A stretch of DNA of 64,000 nt from Ciborinia camelliae. Taxonomy: Eukaryota; Ascomycota; Leotiomycetes; Helotiales; Sclerotiniaceae. The first letter of the stretch is position 1. Every line of letters begins with the position of its first letter. Below are positions 22,301 through 34,485 of this stretch, piece by piece. The position numbers were made by a program, and so were the translations under genes. A model generated the notes under the pieces. The model searched no databases and was not told the origin of the DNA. It worked only from the letters and a program-made list of their open reading frames with translations. The stretch lies in NCBI GenBank assembly GCA_025890175.1, contig JANPYM010000012.1, positions 1,246,071 through 1,310,070 of the forward strand, read 5' to 3'.

Positions 22301-23440
22301 TTATAAATAGATTTTTACGATACTATTAATAGCTTATTTATAACCTTTTTCGATATCCTCTCTTTTGCAGTAGGCTTATTACATCGCCTAAGTCTAGGTC
22401 CCTGTTCCGAGCTCACCAATTCTATATATTGCTTCTTGATTAATAATTATCAACTATTTCAATGGAAAATAAATCATAAATTCTCTATCCATTATAGTAT
22501 GATGAAAACTTGTATGTATCGATACATATCCGATTTTGTGATTACAACAGGCATTTTAATAGCTGTGATCAGAAACCCCATTTAGAACGTATATTTCCAG
22601 TCCCTGTGACCTTGTCCTTCTAACCAGGCTCTTATATAGAAAGCTATAAGAGATGAGAGATATATATATACTAGACTCCGTCAGAATCAGATTCTAATGA
22701 TTATACTCAAGTATAAAGAAGATTGTAAAATAATACCCATAAGTTTTTATAATGAACATACGGAAGGTATCTAGTTATATAACGAGAAAATAGTCGACGT
22801 AATATGAGAGAAGATTTAGTTCTTTAAAAATTAAATTCAATATATATCTTACCCAGGTTAGGTAAACGCCAGCCGATAAGATGAAGGTACTATTAATGTA
22901 AGGTGAGAATTAAAGATGAAAAAAGTATATATACATACATACATACCACTGGCATAAACTTGCTTTATATAGAGTAATGTATATTATTTTTCAAATTTTA
23001 TATTTCTTCCAAAATCTACATTAATCAAGTTCACTATAATTCAATAATTGCAGCCTTTTTGTTTAATTTTGCAATAGAATCCCTATCTATTTCCTATTAA
23101 TGTATGCGTTCTGAAAATGTCCTTATATCCACATAAAATTAAAGTAACGAGAGAAATGAGTTTAAACGCGATCTAAAAGATTGATGATCGCAATGATGAT
23201 TTATACAGGTGAATAATCATGATTCACAGAATAATGGAATTGAAGAAAGGGGTCTAAAGCTGTGAAGGAGGCAATACATACAAAGGAAAATAAGCGGGCC
23301 CCTTCATATTAGTCGCCTTGATGATATTGGTATATTAAACTTCTATTGGGTATGTAGATTTCAAATTTGTGAAGTATATATATATATAGACTAGCTATAG
23401 TAGTAATACCAAGAATGATTGCTATACAAATGAAGTTTTT
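22301..23440. other. AT-rich intergenic, no gene seen
   Basis: No coding signal or structural RNA recognised. Several TATATATATA runs. Confidence 0.4.
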
Positions 23441-25377
23441 CTAAATATATTCAACAAAGGGTAATCCAGTCTGCTTTTGAATGATTTCCAACGCTTGAAT
23501 GACCTTTTCATCCTCAAACCTATAAAGAATTAGCAAAAGTTTATTCCAAGTTTTACAATGACTTACCGTCTTCCTATTAATTGCAAACTAATTGGCGCAT
23601 CCTTATAACCCTCAGCTCCGTATTGTTCCCACAGATCCCAGTTGTACTTATCCTTCTCATTTCTCGGAGTGTACGTCTCTTTAGCACCATCCTTTTCGAC
23701 GTCGACCTTGTCAACTGGAAATACTATTGCAGGATAATCTAATAGATTCCACTGTGATGTATATCCCCACCATTTACTCGTATCCAGCTTCGGGGCACTT
23801 CCTGGTCCTACTGGAGATAATATGACGTCTACCATTCCTTCCAGCTCACCGTTTGATCCCTTCGAAGTCGCTGTTTCGTTCCAAACATTTGCATATTCGG
23901 TACGATATGTATCTCGTTGTACTTGGGAGTTCCACATTGAAGCGATACTATGTGATTCTACGTGTGGGTTTTGAATGATGATATGTTCTGTAAGAGGACG
24001 AAGGGGCTCTCCAGATTCTTTTATCGCATCAAGTTCCTGTGATCCACCATCCGAGAAATATAGATTGGCCTGGAGTAAATTAGCAATGAAGGTGTTGCTG
24101 AAATCATCACGCTTACAATTATTTCCCAAGCAAGGTCATGCTTATATGGCTTCCACTCAACCACTTCGATATCATCGTTTGCTCTGAGCTTATCGACAAC
24201 TTCCTTCAATGCTCTTGTAACTGGAGGATGTGGTTTTACAACACCGTCATCCCATAAAATGGCAACCTTTAATTTTTTCCCTGGAAAGGCGTCCTCTTCT
24301 TTCCAAGGAAATGGCAAAAGCCCCGGTTCTTTATGCCATGGCTTTGCATCAATGAGTGTCTTCATGAACACCTTACAGCCCTCCAGACTTGTTGATAATG
24401 GCCCGATTGTAGGAACGATGTGTTCAGCACCAGCCATAGTTGCAGTCCATCCTTCTACTGGTAGTCGACGGGCTGTTGGTTTCATGCCGTATACACCTGT
24501 ATAGAGGTAAGCAGATTTCCTTCAACTTGGCTGCTGTTAATTTACCATTATTTGCTGCTGGTGAACGGATCGAGCCTCCGATATCAGTCCCAATACCAAG
24601 GCATGAACCCCTGAAACCAACCAAGGCCCCTTCACCACCAGAAGACCCACCGCAAGTCAAGGTAGTATTGAATGGATTAACAGTCACTCTAACAAATATA
24701 TTAGCGGTATCGACAAAATATCTCGGTCCCATTTACCCATATATGTTATTACTCGTCTCTAAATGCATCAGAGTCTGTGGTTGTGTAGTCCTAGCGTACA
24801 GAATAGCTCCTGCATTTAAGAAAATCTCCACAATATGGGCATTGACAGGACTGGTTCTGCCAACCCAAGCAACGAATCCCGCATTATGATCCAAGTCTTT
24901 CACTCCGACATGCTCTTTCACACTTATTGGTATACCGTGAAGAGGACCAACAGGCTTTCCATTTGTTTTGAGATACTCGTCAAGGTATTTTGCGCGAGAA
25001 ATGGCTTTCTCGGGTAGGAGTTCGGTGATACAATTGGTCTGAATTGTGATTAGGCCAAGCAACCCCATATAGCTGGGCTAACATACCACTTTTTGAGCCA
25101 ACCCAGCTCTTCTCAAGAATGCATTTGCAACTTCGGTTGATTTTAACTCCCCTTTTGCAAGTTTGACCACTAGATCTTCAACTGTGGCTTCTGTGATTTT
25201 AATTTCATCTGCTGTGAGTACTTGTTTCGCAACGGATAGGGTGTTCAATGGAATCTTAGTAATCTCCGGAATAGTCGGCTCGACAGCTGCGATAGTTTCA
25301 TCGCGATGTCTCTGTCTATCACTGGCAACTTCCTGCCACGATGCGCCGGCTGCTGTAGTTACTTTTGCTGGTGCCAT
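23441..25377 (-). CDS. Amidase-signature hydrolase (general/fatty-acid-amide type)
   Basis: Six exons: 25377-25087, 25038-24737, 24688-24546, 24496-24117, 24069-23567 and 23519-23441, giving 565 residues, normal for fungal amidases. The introns are 46-50 bp with GTATGT/GTAAAT/GTAAGC/GTAAGT donors. The amidase-signature catalytic set is intact: Lys138 in SVKEHVGV, the cis-Ser213 in [11 protein letters not shown] and the nucleophile Ser237 in [12 protein letters not shown]; the 24-residue spacing of the two serines equals that in mammalian FAAH. The family hydrolyses small or lipid amides to acid plus amine, usually in the cytosol; a role in nitrogen scavenging is inference. The C terminus is completed by a 26-residue last exon. 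The substrate cannot be told from the sequence. Confidence 0.9.
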
Positions 25378-25986
25378 ACTGATTGAGAAATAACTTCTTT
25401 TTGGAAAAACGTAAACCAAGTGAAATGAAGGCAAACCTAGAGAAGTTTGAAGCTGAGGACTACAGTATTTAAACGGAAATGGATGATACAAAGCTAGCAT
25501 GTGCTACCTAGTACCTACCTTTAGTAAAACTTTACATTATCAGTGGATACGATAATGGAGACGATAAGGGAAGAGAAGCTTTTTAGATGAGAGAATGTGT
25601 ATCTAGTATCCTTATCGCATATGTGCGGACAGTGGCGGGGTAGAAAGCTAGAAGTGCCCTTCCCAAACTGGAAAGTCCTCGCGATACTCAAGTTCCCGTC
25701 CTTATGGATATGGGCGGTAAGAACAGGCAAAATATGATGAAGCTTCATTTAGATGTCCGTTTACTCCGTTTGTTCCGTCTGTAAACAATTGTATATTCTT
25801 ATTCTTATATTAGGAACAATCTTTCAAGTGCCGCTACCTCCTCTCCCAAAAACCTTTCTAATCCCGCAGATCAAAAAACTCCCAATCCCAAACTCCATTT
25901 CCTTTTCCGGGTATAATTCCAACCATTTTCTTCCCTTGCTTCGTTCGCTGTTCGGCTGTCGGCGTTCAATCCCAATGGGTCTCGTC
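25378..25986. other. Intergenic, no gene seen
   Basis: Upstream region of the amidase and 3' flank of the PPxY protein gene. Nothing specific recognised. Confidence 0.4.
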
Positions 25987-26520
25987 TCAGAATGGGTGTC
26001 CCCAATTGAATGCGAAGCCAACCGCAACAATTGTCAAAGTAATCAAAACCATGCTAACTAGCCACTTGCAGATATCCTCAGCATGGCCTATGTCCGGATC
26101 TATCTCGTCATTCAAGATATCTAATCCCGCTCGGGTTTGTATATATAAAGCTTCGTACGATGGTGGTGGAGGTTGATTTGGATCTATCGTGATGATGAAG
26201 GGGTCATCTCGGTAAGGTTCTTGATGTTGAAGTGGTATATCGTGTGTATGATCCAGCGACGACGATTCATATTCGGGGGGCCGCATTTGAGATATTCGGC
26301 GTACCCTGCTGGCTAGGTAATCGTGCATCGGCTCATAACCAGGAGGTTCGTTCATATTAGCTTGGTTTCCGTCAATTCCTTCTATAACCGTATCGACTTC
26401 ATCGTCTGCTGGATCATCATGGTATGGCGCGAGATGCACTGCATCTTCTTCAGGTAATGGTGGTAATGATTGTGTGAGTCGTGCTCGGGAAATTGAGGTC
26501 GATGGGTGATGGTTGGTCAT
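25987..26520 (-). CDS. Tail-anchored protein with three PPxY motifs
   Basis: Single exon, 177 residues. The bulk is acidic, disordered and Pro-rich, with a single hydrophobic segment at the extreme C terminus (WLVSMVLITLTIVAVGFAF), so it should be tail-anchored with the body in the cytosol. Three PPxY motifs are present: EPPGYEP, RPPEYES and PPPSYEA. PPxY binds the WW domains of Rsp5/NEDD4-type ubiquitin ligases, and membrane-anchored PPxY proteins often serve as adaptors that direct ligase to cargo. I see no homology to a named adaptor; the role is inference. The start has a good context (CAACATGA). Confidence 0.65.
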   Translation of the reverse strand: MTNHHPSTSISRARLTQSLPPLPEEDAVHLAPYHDDPADDEVDTVIEGIDGNQANMNEPPGYEPMHDYLASRVRRISQMRPPEYESSSLDHTHDIPLQHQEPYRDDPFIITIDPNQPPPPSYEALYIQTRAGLDILNDEIDPDIGHAEDICKWLVSMVLITLTIVAVGFAFNWGHPF

Positions 26521-27500
26521 GTTGAAATGTCGCAGTATCTTTGTATAAGTCGCACTCGATTCGCAGATCCTCAGATCCTTTCACGACGGCCACCGATTTC
26601 CCTATCGATTTTCCAGTCACAACAGCAAGTTTTAGATGGATCAACCATACGAGAAGTTAGATGGGCATGGCAGCCTGTTATGATTTTGCTACGCCGCTCT
26701 GTTCACGATGGTTTTAGTGGCTGTGAGATGTCCCCTGCACTGTAAGGCCCACCAAACTACCCTACAGCCCTGAGACCCCTGATACTCCAACACAAGACAT
26801 TTGCGACCACAATTCTGAATATTGGTGTTTCATTGTGTTCTATAGGCGGACAATATTAATGTCATTGGTGTTACAAGTGTTACACGTGTGTTCGGATAAA
26901 TTAGCTTGATTTAATTTTGAATCAACCCTTTTAACCTCAGATTCGGAATCCATTTCAACCATTATCTTCATGTTCTTTTCATTCTAGAAACATTCGTATC
27001 TTTTTCTTCATCATTCGTTTGCTCTGAATCCTGGGTATAAAATCCTTCCCGAGCTTTCCGTAAAAGTTACCCCCTATGACTCTATGAGATAGCAAGTGCT
27101 TTCTCCACACAATTATGAGTTGTCAATGCATGTCATTCATTGTGTCTTGAAATTACGCATATCTTTTTCAAGGTCTTGGGGATGACAAAATGATATTTCA
27201 ACAATCATCTTGATCGAGGAATTGATTGGTTGTTCCTGTTGGCTAGAGCAAGCTGTAGTTCTATTGAATCACAAAAAAAAGGGATGTTCGAGAACAAGGA
27301 GCATTACCCAATCAAACGAAAAGTTCCGGGTATGTTTATTTTTCTAGTCAGTACTAGACTAGGTCCTAAAAATGATAGAATATGTCGTGAACAATCCCAA
27401 TTGTTCGAGTATATATGCCTCTATGCGTCTCTACCTGTCTTTTTTTATTATCAACTACACTTATCTAACATAAACTCTTCCCTCAAATTTCCATCTCAAA
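26521..27500. other. Intergenic, no gene seen
   Basis: Bidirectional upstream region for the two flanking genes. No features beyond pyrimidine-rich stretches before 27500. Confidence 0.4.
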
Positions 27501-27713
27501 ATGTCTAACTCAGGAGGAATTGGCATCATTGTCTTCTGCCTGATTGTTCTCGTGGCCATGCTCGCATGGGCTTTCTGTTGGCCCCACAAACACCGCAGAC
27601 ACAGAATGGACCACTCTAAAACAGGAGCAAGAAAACGCTCGCATACCGCTGGCCGGTCGCACCACGATGTCGAAATGCATCCGAAGAATTGGAATTATGA
27701 TGATGAGAGTTAG
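27501..27713 (+). CDS. Tiny single-pass membrane protein
   Basis: 70 residues. A short N-terminal stretch precedes one strong transmembrane helix (GIIVFCLIVLVAMLAWAFCW), then a dense basic His/Arg/Lys cluster (HKHRRHRMDHSKTGARKR) and an acidic end. The positive-inside rule puts the C terminus in the cytosol. The start context CTCAAAATGTC and the pyrimidine-rich leader look genuine. No family recognised; a similar layout occurs in the protein at 39351. It could be a short orphan gene. Confidence 0.45.
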   Translation: MSNSGGIGIIVFCLIVLVAMLAWAFCWPHKHRRHRMDHSKTGARKRSHTAGRSHHDVEMHPKNWNYDDES

Positions 27714-30700
27714 AGTATTTACGAGGAGTGACAGGACGAGAGCAATATGCCCATGTATGATGGAGAAAAGCATGTCGCATTTTCGAAGGCTTACTCGGAC
27801 TTAGAATAGGTGTAGATTGTGCTCCAGCATAAAACTACACGGGAGTTTTGGGACGGCATCATGCAATATTATTATATAAATGCCATCTTACTTCTGTTGC
27901 AAGTCAATACTAAATTCGTACCTTAAATTTTTGATACAAGAAAATTCGACCAAAACTTTATTTTAATTTCTTCCCCCTCATTTTCATTTTCTATTTTACC
28001 TTTGAATCAACCCGTGATCAAATTCAATTAATTCCACCCTTTCCCGTTATTCACTATTCAGAACACCAAAATTATACTTGCTTAATTTGATAATATTGTG
28101 TAATGTTACTTTTTTGATATATCAGAAGCAACTGACTCCCGGTGGGATGTTAATCTTGGTGATGATTAAAACTCCTATCATCACGTTTTCTATTCTAATA
28201 TAAATAAAACCTGTTGCATATCCTATACATCTTTCCATATATATTTCCATGATATTTCCATTCATAATTACGTCTATAACTTTCTGATTCCGAGTCTTTT
28301 GTTGCAAATGGGGTCCATACATATTTCCATGCATATGCATATGCATCTACAACTTTCTGAACATCTCAAACAAACCCTATTGAAGATTGACCCCAATATT
28401 TTCAATCTCACCACCACATTTCCATATATACTTGCTAAAAAGAAAATATCACACCATTCGTATGGATGAGGAATAGTCAGAGAGACCCTTACTTTGCCCC
28501 TCTGTCTCCCACAGACATCTGCAAAACAGCTATTTCACCGCCTGGCTCGATGTATCTCGCCCAATAACGGATTTCTAAACATTTCTTGTGTTCTTCGATT
28601 TCGCCCCTCGAGCCATTCCGCTCCCATCGACTTGAGAGTATCAATGTCAAAATAAGCATATCTATGAGTCTTGAATGGATTTTTGTCCTCGAGCCATCCA
28701 CACACTAGCATTATAAGAAGAAACGGCTCAATTATATTGTTTCCAGAATACATTCTCTGTGGTTTCTTCTATCTATTATGGCCTCGTCCGGGCGTCGGAA
28801 GCACCTCTTAGACCAATTCATTCTTGGAATATATAGCTAGGATAGTGTTATGGGTTGTCATGCTATAAAATGACCTAGAGTTTGGTGTGAAATTCGGGAA
28901 TTTTAGACGTTCTGCTCTGATCATGAGGAGAAAGGATGAGAATAAAGTGAATATCTCCCAATCTATATTACTATCCTTATTTGAATTGTTCAGAAGCGTC
29001 AGCATGAAACTTGAATATCTGGCGCGCGAATTAGTTGTTACTCGTTTAATCATTTATTATTTATCATTATTAGAATTATTTTCATATTGAAATCATTGCT
29101 GTGTTTGCGTTGACAGTTAAAATATTCCGCATACCGTGACGAGTCCGTTATAACTAGTGAATACGTACTACATTTTTGTATTTTTTTAAAAATAACTATG
29201 GTACTTTCAATTATAAACATTCCATTCTTTAAGGATTTGCTTTTATTATCAATTCATAGTCGCTATTATTCAAGGTAAAAGGCTATACAAAAATTATATT
29301 CTGTTTTTATTTTATTTTTCGCAAGGAAGAAATGAAGGTCGAAACGATTCAGCTCCCGCGCCAAATTCTCAAATTCCGGACCTGAGAAATCTTGCTCTCA
29401 CTACTTCTCAGGCATATTTTTATATGCCACAAAACCACGAAATACTATCGACTCCATATCCCAGGCCTCCTGGGCATCTTCTCAGTGATTCATTCCTGCA
29501 CGGAATCTTATCATTCTTCGCAAGCCACGATGGGAAATTTGGTCTGAAATAATGATGACAACGATGAAACAAATGGTCACTGGAATGATGATGAACCAGA
29601 AAATGAAAGTGAGTCCCACTTTTCGTCAACTGCTCAGTCTACAGCATGATGATTGTGAAGTTTTGGGCTTGTTTTTTTTCGGTGTGGTGTGATTCTTTGC
29701 TTGTCTGTCACTTGTTTGAAAACAAAAGAGGCAGAAAGTTGGAGAGACAAAATATTGGAAATAAATGCCCATTTACATAGATTTCTCAGAGAGATTGTTT
29801 TGTGGTTGCCCTGGAGCTTGGGTGTCTCGCGTTGGAATTAATGCCATTCGTTTAATATTTCCCCCCTATTTTTCTAAATGGTTGGACTAGTTGGTTTTTG
29901 CAGGTCACGTTCTTCACCATTGCGATCAAAATCATTTCTCCACAAAATCATGAGCATTTCGTATTCATAATTTGAAAAGTTCATTAGTAATAGATGGAAA
30001 CATAATAAAACCATTTGATGGTGTTCCTCCCTCTTATATCTGATCAATTATAACGACGTTGAATGTTCAATAGTTTATATAATATCCACACAATGATTCC
30101 TCCGAAAATTTATGGTTCAGCTGGTCAGTTAGGCCCAGGAACTTTACACACTGGAAATTTGGATAGACTGAAGAAATTAGACCTGATTTATCTAGGGATT
30201 TTGTTTTAGAGTTTTGTTTGCTAGTACATTTCAGCTCACATTTAGTTCACGATATCACCAATGGATGGAAAATTATGGAAGTTTTTTTTTTCCAAAGAAA
30301 TATCTAATATTAATATTATTATAGGGTTCGCCTATAAATGGGGAAGAGAAATGACACATCTGTTTTGCTATTGCTATAAGGATTTACTGGGTCTCGAATT
30401 TCTTTTGTATATGGGAAAATAAACACTTAGCCTCTATACAATAGGGATGTGGGAATGTCAGTTTGGTTACATGCGTGATTTTAGATGAGACCCGGGGAGC
30501 GCTTTTGCTCTGCAAAACCTCTAATTTATAATTCACGATTATCACAGCGATGGAAGGTTATGAAAGTTTTTTTTTCAAAGTTTTTATTGTATTTAAGTTT
30601 CACTCTGATCCTAGGTGAAGTTCAATCTATGCTGCCTTTCAATTCCCGAGATGCCTCCTCAAACTCGTAATCACCATCGTTCCCAACAAATGACCCTCAC

Positions 30701-32705
30701 GAAGATTGCCCAAGTGGTCCAACCAAAGGAACAAAAGAGATGGCAAAGACAGATGAGAGGAGGGTAAGGATGAAAGTGATATGCACAAAGATAACGTTGA
30801 TGATACAACGATATCGATGCCCATTATAGAGAGTTAAATATGGAGGATGATGAAAATGAATCGAAATGTCAAAAGTAGAATATTAATGAAATAGTACTCT
30901 ATGCTGTCTGCTCTAGACTCTCTGGCCCTTCTTCTTAAGGATGGGAGGATCGCCTCATCTGCAATCAAATTGAGCAAAACATTGATACAGATCAAGGAAC
31001 TCATGTGAGTAATGTGAGGCATGATTAGAGATTGTTGTTTTGTGGTAGCTTGGTTGTGGTGTTTGTTGTAAAATACTTTGAGTTTCAGTATGAATTACAG
31101 TGATTTTACAAGTCTTTGATGTTAAGGAAAAGATAAGAAAAATTAAGATAAAATGTAGAAGGTATTATTTATATAGACCTTTCAACAAAGTTGTTTTGAG
31201 ACTATTCAAGTTTTGGGGTTATTTTGAAGCTTAGTATGTTGTATACAAATTAATATCATTGAGTTGATATTTCTTTTCTATTATTACTACTGGCAATAAA
31301 AAGGGCATTAACACAAAAACACATCAAAAGATCGTGCGATATTTGATTGTTTTTACTTCAAAATACATTATAATCAACTTTAGCCTTATTAAACTAAAGT
31401 TTCAATTGTATATTTCATTTTACATTGAATTCAATAAAAGTGAGACAAAATAGTATAGGAAATATTTATTGAAAGCAATTAAATCATTTTAACGTTACAT
31501 ATCGATGAAATGAACTCAATTAGAGGGAATTGTGACGGGGTGAAGGGAAAAAGGAATTATGAATCTTGGGAATATTATTGTAGTAAATATGAAGAGGGAA
31601 GGATTGTGAGAAATTGAATCTATCCGGATACCCTTTCTCTAGTAGCTCTTAGCTCTTGCCCTGACTCTCTACCCAGCCCTCGTAGCCTCAGACATTATCC
31701 CCCTTTGTACTTCGCGGCCGCGAGAATCAAGCGAAATTAGCTGCACTACAATACTGGAATGGGGAAGAAACAGAATCATCATCTATAACCATAGGAATCA
31801 GGATAGGCATTAGTATTTTCAACATTTTGTCTACGCCCTCATTATAATAATCATTTCCCTTGCCCTTTTTCCCTTTTCATTTTTCCCTGTAGTATAATTT
31901 AGGCGAAATATTTTAACTCGGTTAATATGTGACGATATAAGCGTTACAGATGAGCAGTAATTAATGGTTAATCGCCAGCTGAGGCTCATCGCTCATTGAA
32001 AGCTTGCGAGTGATTATTAGTTCCCGTATTAACTATGTATTTAAATTGAAGTCTTTTTTATTTCTCAAACAAACTAATTTAATAGGTATTATATTTATAC
32101 TTTGATATCTTTATACTACTACTTATTTATCAATTATACACTATTATATTTAGATATGACCACTCTGAATCATTTTTTACATGTTGAATTCCAGCGTTCT
32201 TCTTTAAAAATAGAGGAAGATATAAAAAAAGAGGTATCTATTCTTGTTACGCTAGTATTAGCTACATAGAGATAACAGGTACATAGCCATTCCAGATAGC
32301 ATAATGACAACTTCGTTCTTCTTACACTCTTTCCATCGTATCAAATTCTGCTATTAGTTATAAGATTTATACGAGCAGAGTTTATGCGTATACTAGAAAT
32401 CAATAGAGCCTAAATAAAATACATGAAAAATCGATTTGATTACATATATAAAATTAATTGGGGGACAGTTCGGAAGTTTTTAATTTATTCACAATTCACG
32501 ATATTACAATAGAAGGTTAATTTATAAGTATTTTTTTTTAAAAAAGAGTTTATTTGATTATTGTGGTACTAAATTTGTACTAGTATGAAAAAAGGGGTGG
32601 GGGGAATGACGAATTAAATGACCATCTGTCTATTTATTCTATTCTCTTGCTAACAAGGTGTTGTCACATCTAGCATTTCCACTTACCTTTTAAAAGTTCT
32701 CACTC
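27714..32705. other. Long gene-poor, AT-rich region
   Basis: Many short frames but none with a convincing domain, start or splice structure. It contains three diverged copies of a short motif (TTCACGATAT...GGAAR-TTATG-AAG followed by a T run) at about 30245-30300, 30529-30580 and 32493-32545. A NotI-type GCGGCCGC lies near 31716. Relics of duplicated small membrane-protein genes are possible but unproven. Confidence 0.45.
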
Positions 32706-33128
32706 TCATCCTGTGGAGTTCCTCGACGCTTTCGTTCTTTCGAGACGTCTTCTCCAAATTTCAATCTCATCCTGATCATAAAAATTAGAACAATTTCGTT
32801 GGACACGCATTCTCCAAAGTTCCGCCATAAAGGCGTCTCCCCAAAGAAGAGCATATTCAATGGTAAAGAGTACAATGGTATAGATGAGGCAGAAGGGCAA
32901 AATGAGAATCAAAATGCAGAGGGCGATAATGAGATAAAGGTTCTCAAAGGTGCTGCCAATCATCAGGAGAAAATTAAGCATCACGTACTCGATATATCGT
33001 CGGACGGTTGCATCTCCTCCGTGGGTTGCATCTCCGTTACTTCTCGAATCTACAGCTGCAATGAGAGGCTCTACGATCTTCTCCCTAATCTTGTAATGAA
33101 AAGAATTGAGGAAAAGCGCGGGATTCAT
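32706..33128 (-). CDS. Possible small two-helix membrane protein
   Basis: Single frame of 140 residues. The middle is strongly hydrophobic (about residues 46-95), consistent with two membrane helices (MLNFLLMIGSTFENLYLIIALCILILILPFCLIYTIVLF), flanked by a basic, amphipathic C terminus with several Arg. The start context (ACCATGA) is good. No family recognised and it lies in a gene-poor region, so it may be an orphan gene or chance frame. Confidence 0.4.
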   Translation of the reverse strand: MNPALFLNSFHYKIREKIVEPLIAAVDSRSNGDATHGGDATVRRYIEYVMLNFLLMIGSTFENLYLIIALCILILILPFCLIYTIVLFTIEYALLWGDAFMAELWRMRVQRNCSNFYDQDEIEIWRRRLERTKASRNSTG

Positions 33129-33679
33129 GGTTGAAGATTTTGTGTATTGGGTACTGTGAGGTATTCTTTGTCGTAAAATGCTTACGGTTTAGGGTCTGAA
33201 TTTCTTGGGTTTGAATTTCAGTGTTTTTACTGGTTTTGAAGAAAAAAAGAAGAATATGGAGAGGTATCTAGTGATCATTATATATGCACAATCTGGAATT
33301 GTTGTATCATTGTTCTATTTGAGATATGAGATTCATCAAGTATAGGAGGACAGTGTCGGTACAATCATGGAACCGTACGGGCCGTACTAAACATACTATA
33401 TGAGCCGTACTATATGGACTAGCGCAGGAACTAGCACTTCAACATTTCTATATAAGACATTACTTTAAGTATAGCATAATAGAACTCAAGAATCATGATA
33501 CGTTTATAGTATAAAGTGCTTTACACTTTGAACCAACCAAGTTGATACCAACAGAAAGGTAATATACAGTGCTTGAAGAACAGACGGCATGGGAGCATCT
33601 GCTCCGTTAGATCATTTATTTAGCTCGCTTTAATCCCAAGTTAGAGGATGTATCTCCAAGATTATATATATTTTGTAGA
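33129..33679. other. Intergenic, no gene seen
   Basis: Repeated GCCGTAC motifs near 33375-33410; otherwise nothing recognised. Confidence 0.35.
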
Positions 33680-33687
33680 TAGGCAAC

Positions 33688-34477
33688 TAGACTGCGCAAA
33701 AAATACCCGCCCCGTACGGGTACCCGCGGGTTATTTGCCCCGCGGGTTACCCACGAGATCTTTTATTCGCTTCGCGGGATCTTGTTGGGATTTCAAAATT
33801 ACTTGCCTCGTATGGGTTATTTGCAAATAATCTGCAAATAACCTATTTACCTGCGGGTTTTATAAATATTTATAAATATAGTATAAAAATTAGTATAAAA
33901 ATTATGAATAATATAAAATATATTAGATTAGTATAAAAATTAGTATAAAAATTAGTTGTCACGATGCTAAAGCATCGAGGTTGAAATGTAGTATATTGCT
34001 GAAGAGCTCTTACACCTATAAAGGGCGAAGCCCTTTATATGCGTAAGGTAGATAGTACAGCCGTACGGCTATACGATCTAGCGAGGAGAGGTGCCTAATA
34101 TCTCAGGCGCTCTTCTAAATCTACCGTAGCATTAGTATAAAAATTGTGAATAGTATAGAATTAGTATAAAAATTGTGAATAGTATAAAATTGGTATAAAA
34201 ATTGTGAATAGCTTTAAAAAAATAAACGAGATCTACAAATAATCTACAAATAACCTGTAAATCTGCAAATAATCTGCAAATGTATAAATAATCCGCAAAT
34301 ATACAAATAACTTATTTATTTGTGGGTAGGTGGGTTATTTGCAAATTATTTGTAAATAATCTGTACAGGGCATAGGGTATTTATTGGGATTTAGTAATAC
34401 CCGCCTTGTATGCGGGTTATTTGCAAATAACCCGCCAGCTTCAATACCCGCCCCGCGGGGCCCCGTTGCGCAGTCTA
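33688..34477. mobile_element. Non-autonomous hAT-like element (MITE), 790 bp
   Basis: Perfect 12-bp terminal inverted repeats, TAGACTGCGCAA at 33688-33699 and TTGCGCAGTCTA at 34466-34477, are flanked by a perfect 8-bp target duplication TAGGCAAC (33680-33687 and 34478-34485). Eight-base duplications and short TIRs of this kind are typical of the hAT superfamily. Many subterminal copies of GCGGGTTATTTGC and its inverse lie near both ends, as expected of transposase-binding repeats. There is no transposase frame. A compact, hairpin-rich segment (33956-34135) sits in the AT-rich middle. Confidence 0.85.
33956..34135. repeat. Hairpin-rich insert inside the hAT-like MITE
   Basis: A ~180-bp GC-richer segment set between copies of ATTAGTATAAAAATT. 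It has successive short stem-loops: CGATGC-TAAA-GCATCG, AAAGGGC-GAA-GCCCTTT, the palindrome AGCCGTACGGCT, and AGAGGTGCCT paired imperfectly with CAGGCGCTCT. Its origin is unknown; it could be a nested insertion or a structured RNA. Confidence 0.5.
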
Positions 34478-34485
34478 TAGGCAAC

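Noticed and set aside
28489..28753. Overlapping minus-strand frames with a hydrophobic start
   Set aside because: No domain, weak starts, and two overlapping frames of equal quality.
29330..29554. Plus-strand frame with protein-like wording (PNSQIPDLRNLAL..SFFASHDGKFGLK)
   Set aside because: About 75 codons, no start codon in good position, no splice partner and no domain; could be chance or a relic.
33360..33420. CAGTGTCGG as the left end of another hAT-like element
   Set aside because: No matching inverted end or target duplication could be found downstream.
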